Origin: Acidobacteriaceae bacterium
GTDB taxonomy: Bacteria; Acidobacteriota; Terriglobia; Terriglobales; Acidobacteriaceae
Assembly (NCBI GenBank): GCA_027306745.1
Contig: DAHUZD010000392.1
Location: 1 to 10,549, forward strand
DNA length: 10,549 nucleotides
Direction of reading: 5' to 3'
A model generated the notes under the pieces. The model did not search any database and was not told the origin of the DNA. It saw only the letters and a list, made by a program, of their open reading frames with translations. The first letter of the stretch is position 1. Each line of letters opens with the position of its first letter. A program made the position numbers and the translations under genes. Shown piece after piece: positions 7,630 to 10,549 of the stretch.

Positions 7630-9957
7630 TCACTGTTGTGACGAGAGGCTCAGCGTCACGGTCTGGCCCTGCGTTACTGAAGCGGTGCGGCACTGGTTGG
7701 GCGGCAGCACGCCCTGCCAAAGCGCAGGCAAAGTTCCCGGATCGGTGAGGAAGCAGAGCGAATAGCTGCCGGGATCCAGGGCCTCAATCACGGCTGGCCC
7801 GTCGCTGCTGGCTCCGGCCAGCTCGTCTCCCCAACTGGCCAGCAGGTGCGCGTCTTCGATGGCTCCGCTGTGCACCAGGTAAGGCATGGCCGAACTGTCT
7901 GCCGTGGAGTTGCCCGACAGGCTGTCCGGCGGCTTCAGGTCCAGCGAAAGCGTACCGCCGGTTTCGTCGAGTGTGATGGTGTTTGCATCCGGCGTCGCAT
8001 GGCTGGCATCAGAAACAGGCATTCGAATCATCTTGAGCGCATAGCCATTCGCCCCAACCGTCAGTCCGACTTCTGTTGTGTCCGGCGGCAATTTCACATC
8101 AAAGTTGCCGTCAGAATCCGTATGTGTGTGAAGCCACGGCACCCCCGGCTGTATCCAGACCTGCACCGTCGCATCCGCCACAGGCCCCTGGTCCGAGATC
8201 ACGTGCAGGGTGACGTGCATCGGCGGGTTCAGCACCAATTTGATCTCACTCTCCATGCCCGCCACCACGGTAAGCTGGGTGCGATCGGAGACGCCTTCCT
8301 CAGGAGACTTCGCCACAACGGTGTATTGCCCCGGCGGCAACGCGGCCGCTTCAAACCGGCCTGCATCGTCGGTGTAGGCAGATGTCTCCGATCCACTTGC
8401 ATCTTTGAAAATGACCTGCGTGTTGCTCTGGGGATGGCCATCGGCAGAGACCACTACGCCGCGCACGGCAACCGTCGGCAGCGCCAAATCCAACCAGACC
8501 ACCGCCTGACCGGGAATCGGCTGCACGTGCACGCCCTCCATGCGCCGGGTGACGGCTGGTTGTATCACGTGCGCTTCGACGACCCAGTTCGTTTCTTTGT
8601 CGCCATACGCAACAGGCAGTAGCCCCTGAAAGCGGCCGCTGTCATCGCTCATCAACGTGACTGGATCGCCGCCTGCCGCATTGGAAAAGAACAGCCGCGC
8701 TCGCACTGGCTGAGCAACCAGAGACACTCGGCCCGCTACTCGCACATACGCCAGGCGCAATGACAAAGGTTTGCTGCTCGCATCCAGCTTGAAGTACTGC
8801 TGCAACCATTGCATGCCGTCGGAGCTATGGATGGTGACACGATACATGTCGGACGGCAGGCCGGGCCGCTCCCAGCGCCCGTCCGCTGCGGTGACCGCTT
8901 TGTCGGCGATTCGCCGCAGGTTTGGAGTGGTTGCGTCCACGGTGACGAGCCATGGCAGGCCGCGAGGATCGGTCTTGGGTACCAGGGTGATGCCCAGTGT
9001 CAGATCGCCGAGTTGCAGCGCGGGATGAATTTGGGTCTCGCTGTCCGCCTGCACGCTCAGCTCACGAACGGCGCTGGCCGCCGGACACTCTACGGCCAGC
9101 ATATATGTGCCGGGCGGCAGGCCGACGACCTGAAAATATCCACGCGGACTCAGCAGCACGGAGTAGCTCGCTTCGTCCTGGTTCGCGCTCTCCAGCACAG
9201 GCTCTGGCGCACCGCGCCGCTCCACATAGGCACGCAGCCGCGCGTGGCAAGGGCCAGCAGGATTCGCGCCATCCCCTTGCACCGCGCGCCCGAAGACCGA
9301 GGCCGCCTGCAACAGCACAACCCGGCCCAGGTCGGCGCTGTCGGCGGCTTTCAGGCTCACCGCCCATTGATAGCGCGGGGCGTATCCGGCTGCCTCCATC
9401 CGCACATCAAATAAACCGGCAGGGCCTAGACAACTCCACGTTCCCTTGTCGATGGGGCAGTGCAATTCCGCGTGCGCCGGGGCTGGCTCCGCAGGCAGTG
9501 CGTGCGGCTGCAATGCATTCGCAGCGTCAAAAGAAGCCGAAACAGCGTTCATCTGAACCGTAAGGAAGTTGGGCGGCGGTTCACCTCCCGCTGTCAGAAT
9601 CTCGCCGTGCAAGGTTGCCGCTGGCCACAGCGCAAGCTGCAAACGGGCCGGAGTCTGGCGAGTGACGGCAACCTCCACGCGCTGGCTCCAATATCCAGAC
9701 GCAAAGGCCTGCACCTGCCACGCACCTTCGCTCAGGTCGAAGTCCACTCCACCGGGTCCGGCGACGGCTTCGATGGGTGCACCGTTGCCGGTTGCGCCCG
9801 ACATCCAAACCGCCTGAATGCGGGCCTGTGCCGGTGCGGATGTGGGCTTGCCCATGGGCCATTCCAAAGCAACATGGACAGGCAAAGCCCAAGCCGGGCT
9901 AGCGCAGACGGCCAGAATAGCGGCGAAAAGCAATCTTCGACGGAGCGTTAACCACAC
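7630..9957 (-). CDS. Secreted multi-domain protein with carboxypeptidase-regulatory-like beta-sandwich modules
   Basis: This is a 775-residue protein of unknown function. The start is taken as GTG 9957-9955, because AGGGGAG lies eight bases upstream and it yields a clean signal peptide (TLRRR, hydrophobic core, AWA cleavage after residue 24). An upstream TTG at 10005 would overlap the preceding gene. The rest looks all-beta, with recurring units resembling CarboxypepD_reg/Cna-B-like folds. Recognisable ones begin near residues 118, 223, 406, 498 and 582, with the signatures GxV...G.P, D-(S/D)-x-G-x-F and LPPGxY, for example RGYFQVVGLPPGTYML near 272 and DDAGRFEAAALPPGQYTV at 530-546. There is no zinc-peptidase catalytic domain, TonB-dependent barrel or transmembrane anchor. 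Such modules usually serve as structural or carbohydrate/protein-binding parts of surface or periplasmic proteins. It lies 32 bp behind the SUMF1-like gene, so the two are probably co-transcribed. Confidence 0.85.
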   Translation of the reverse strand: MWLTLRRRLLFAAILAVCASPAWALPVHVALEWPMGKPTSAPAQARIQAVWMSGATGNGAPIEAVAGPGGVDFDLSEGAWQVQAFASGYWSQRVEVAVTRQTPARLQLALWPAATLHGEILTAGGEPPPNFLTVQMNAVSASFDAANALQPHALPAEPAPAHAELHCPIDKGTWSCLGPAGLFDVRMEAAGYAPRYQWAVSLKAADSADLGRVVLLQAASVFGRAVQGDGANPAGPCHARLRAYVERRGAPEPVLESANQDEASYSVLLSPRGYFQVVGLPPGTYMLAVECPAASAVRELSVQADSETQIHPALQLGDLTLGITLVPKTDPRGLPWLVTVDATTPNLRRIADKAVTAADGRWERPGLPSDMYRVTIHSSDGMQWLQQYFKLDASSKPLSLRLAYVRVAGRVSLVAQPVRARLFFSNAAGGDPVTLMSDDSGRFQGLLPVAYGDKETNWVVEAHVIQPAVTRRMEGVHVQPIPGQAVVWLDLALPTVAVRGVVVSADGHPQSNTQVIFKDASGSETSAYTDDAGRFEAAALPPGQYTVVAKSPEEGVSDRTQLTVVAGMESEIKLVLNPPMHVTLHVISDQGPVADATVQVWIQPGVPWLHTHTDSDGNFDVKLPPDTTEVGLTVGANGYALKMIRMPVSDASHATPDANTITLDETGGTLSLDLKPPDSLSGNSTADSSAMPYLVHSGAIEDAHLLASWGDELAGASSDGPAVIEALDPGSYSLCFLTDPGTLPALWQGVLPPNQCRTASVTQGQTVTLSLSSQQ

Positions 9958-9989
9958 TCGAACATCTCCCCTGGGCGCTGGGCTGCTGG

Positions 9990-10549
9990 TTATTTGTTGC
10001 GGCAAATCCGGAAACCCTGATCTGGACCTTTACCATTGGCGGCCAAGTGGCCACGAAAATCCGGTTTGGTAAAGTCGCTGCCGCCCATCCAGCCGCCACC
10101 TTTCCACACCCGGCTGGAGCCGCTGTCTGCGCCCTTCGGGTCCGTCACATTGGAGGGCAGGTGATCTTGATACCAATCCCAGCACCACTCCCGTACGTTG
10201 CCCGACATGTCGTGCAGCCCCAGTTCGTTGGGCTTTTTGCCGCCAACAGGTCTCGTTCGATCATGGTTCTGCTCGACTGCGGGCCAAAGCCAAAATCCTG
10301 CCAAAGTTTTATCGCCAGAGTTTCTCCAGTACCAGGCGACCGCATTGGCATCGTTGCCTCCGCTATAGCTGTAGCTTTGGCTGGCGCGGCCTCCGTCTGC
10401 CGCATATTCCCACTCTGCCTCGGTTGGCAATCGATATCCGTTGGCATGTGGATGGATGGTGACCGTCCACTTCACATCATCCAAATCGCCAAATTGCGGA
10501 TCCAGCCTATTGCTCGGGTCCTTCTTGTTTTTGTCGATGGAGTAGTACG
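9990..10549 (-). CDS. SUMF1/FGE-fold (formylglycine-generating-enzyme-like) protein, C-terminal part (partial)
   Basis: The frame is open to the right edge, so the 185 visible residues are the C-terminal part of the gene. Internal TTG 10484 is not a credible start because family sequence (YYSIDKNKKDPSN) continues upstream of it. Family marks are RLPTEAEWEYAADGG (about 39-53), the core NELGLHDMSGNVREWCWDWY (107-126), RVWKGGGW (146-153) and a terminal GFRICRNK. True formylglycine-generating enzymes oxidise a sulfatase cysteine using a cysteine pair just after the RGGSW-like motif. Here that stretch (GGGWMGGSDFTKPDFRG) has no cysteine, and the only two in the fragment are in WCWDW and near the C-terminus. 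Formylglycine synthesis is therefore unlikely, and a binding, structural or other SUMF1-fold role is more plausible. No sulfatase gene is visible. Localisation cannot be judged without the N-terminus. Confidence 0.92.
   Translation of the reverse strand, partial: YYSIDKNKKDPSNRLDPQFGDLDDVKWTVTIHPHANGYRLPTEAEWEYAADGGRASQSYSYSGGNDANAVAWYWRNSGDKTLAGFWLWPAVEQNHDRTRPVGGKKPNELGLHDMSGNVREWCWDWYQDHLPSNVTDPKGADSGSSRVWKGGGWMGGSDFTKPDFRGHLAANGKGPDQGFRICRNK

Noticed and set aside
7376..7720. Minus-strand open frame of 114 codons bridging the beta-sandwich and GH3 genes
   Set aside because: It overlaps the end of the beta-sandwich gene in another frame, has no recognisable domain, and would need an unsupported start inside that gene.
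7846..9414. Two plus-strand open frames (7846-8622 and 8809-9414) opposite the beta-sandwich gene
   Set aside because: They are arginine- and histidine-rich translations without domains or ribosome sites, typical of the reverse complement of GC-rich genes.
9958..10005. TTG start extending the beta-sandwich protein by 16 residues into the preceding gene
   Set aside because: GTG 9957 has AGGGGAG eight bases upstream and gives a clean signal peptide, while the TTG has no ribosome site and overlaps the SUMF1-like gene.
1..10549. Search for CRISPR arrays, IS ends, tRNA or rRNA genes, or a defence cluster
   Set aside because: No regularly spaced repeats, transposase motifs, cloverleaf or nuclease/effector genes were seen. 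The content is chaperones, hydrolases and secreted proteins.

Overview
The window is GC-rich (roughly 60% by eye) and looks like chromosomal DNA of a soil-type bacterium. Acidobacteriota (Terriglobia) is the best guess, from the protein set: a multi-module secreted protein with carboxypeptidase-regulatory-like folds, a SUMF1/FGE-type protein, a PA14-bearing GH3 enzyme and a distinctive alpha/beta hydrolase. This is inference from protein style; no rRNA or other phylogenetic marker is present. I see no mobile element, integrase, tRNA, rRNA or CRISPR array.

Layout. Positions 1-1215 (+) hold the 3' part of an alpha/beta-hydrolase gene that runs off the left edge. Positions 1414-4612 (+) hold a protein-quality-control pair, a small heat-shock protein (Hsp20) followed by the disaggregase ClpB. 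A 109-bp gap between them is dominated by a long imperfect stem-loop. A perfect 15-bp inverted repeat at 4629-4673 separates clpB from the convergent minus-strand genes and is probably a bidirectional terminator. The minus strand then carries, in transcription order, the C-terminal part of a SUMF1/FGE-fold protein (10549-9990, cut by the right edge), a secreted 775-residue beta-sandwich protein (9957-7630), and a secreted GH3 beta-xylosidase/beta-glucosidase (7359-4681).

How the genes may work together. Hsp20 holds unfolding proteins in a refoldable state and ClpB, with the DnaK system, pulls aggregates apart, so shared transcription makes sense. The 32-bp spacing of the SUMF1-like and beta-sandwich genes suggests one transcript. 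The GH3 gene lies 270 bp further on and probably has its own promoter, so a link to the other two is only suggested by orientation and by a shared extracytoplasmic destination for two of the three.

Most of the window is ordinary, and I do not find convincing evidence of a new defence or mobile system. The parts that repay a second look are the untranslated regions of hsp20 and clpB, where a TCCTTCC element could mask the Shine-Dalgarno sequence in both leaders; the SUMF1-like protein that lacks the catalytic cysteines of formylglycine-generating enzymes; and the unassigned beta-sandwich protein.
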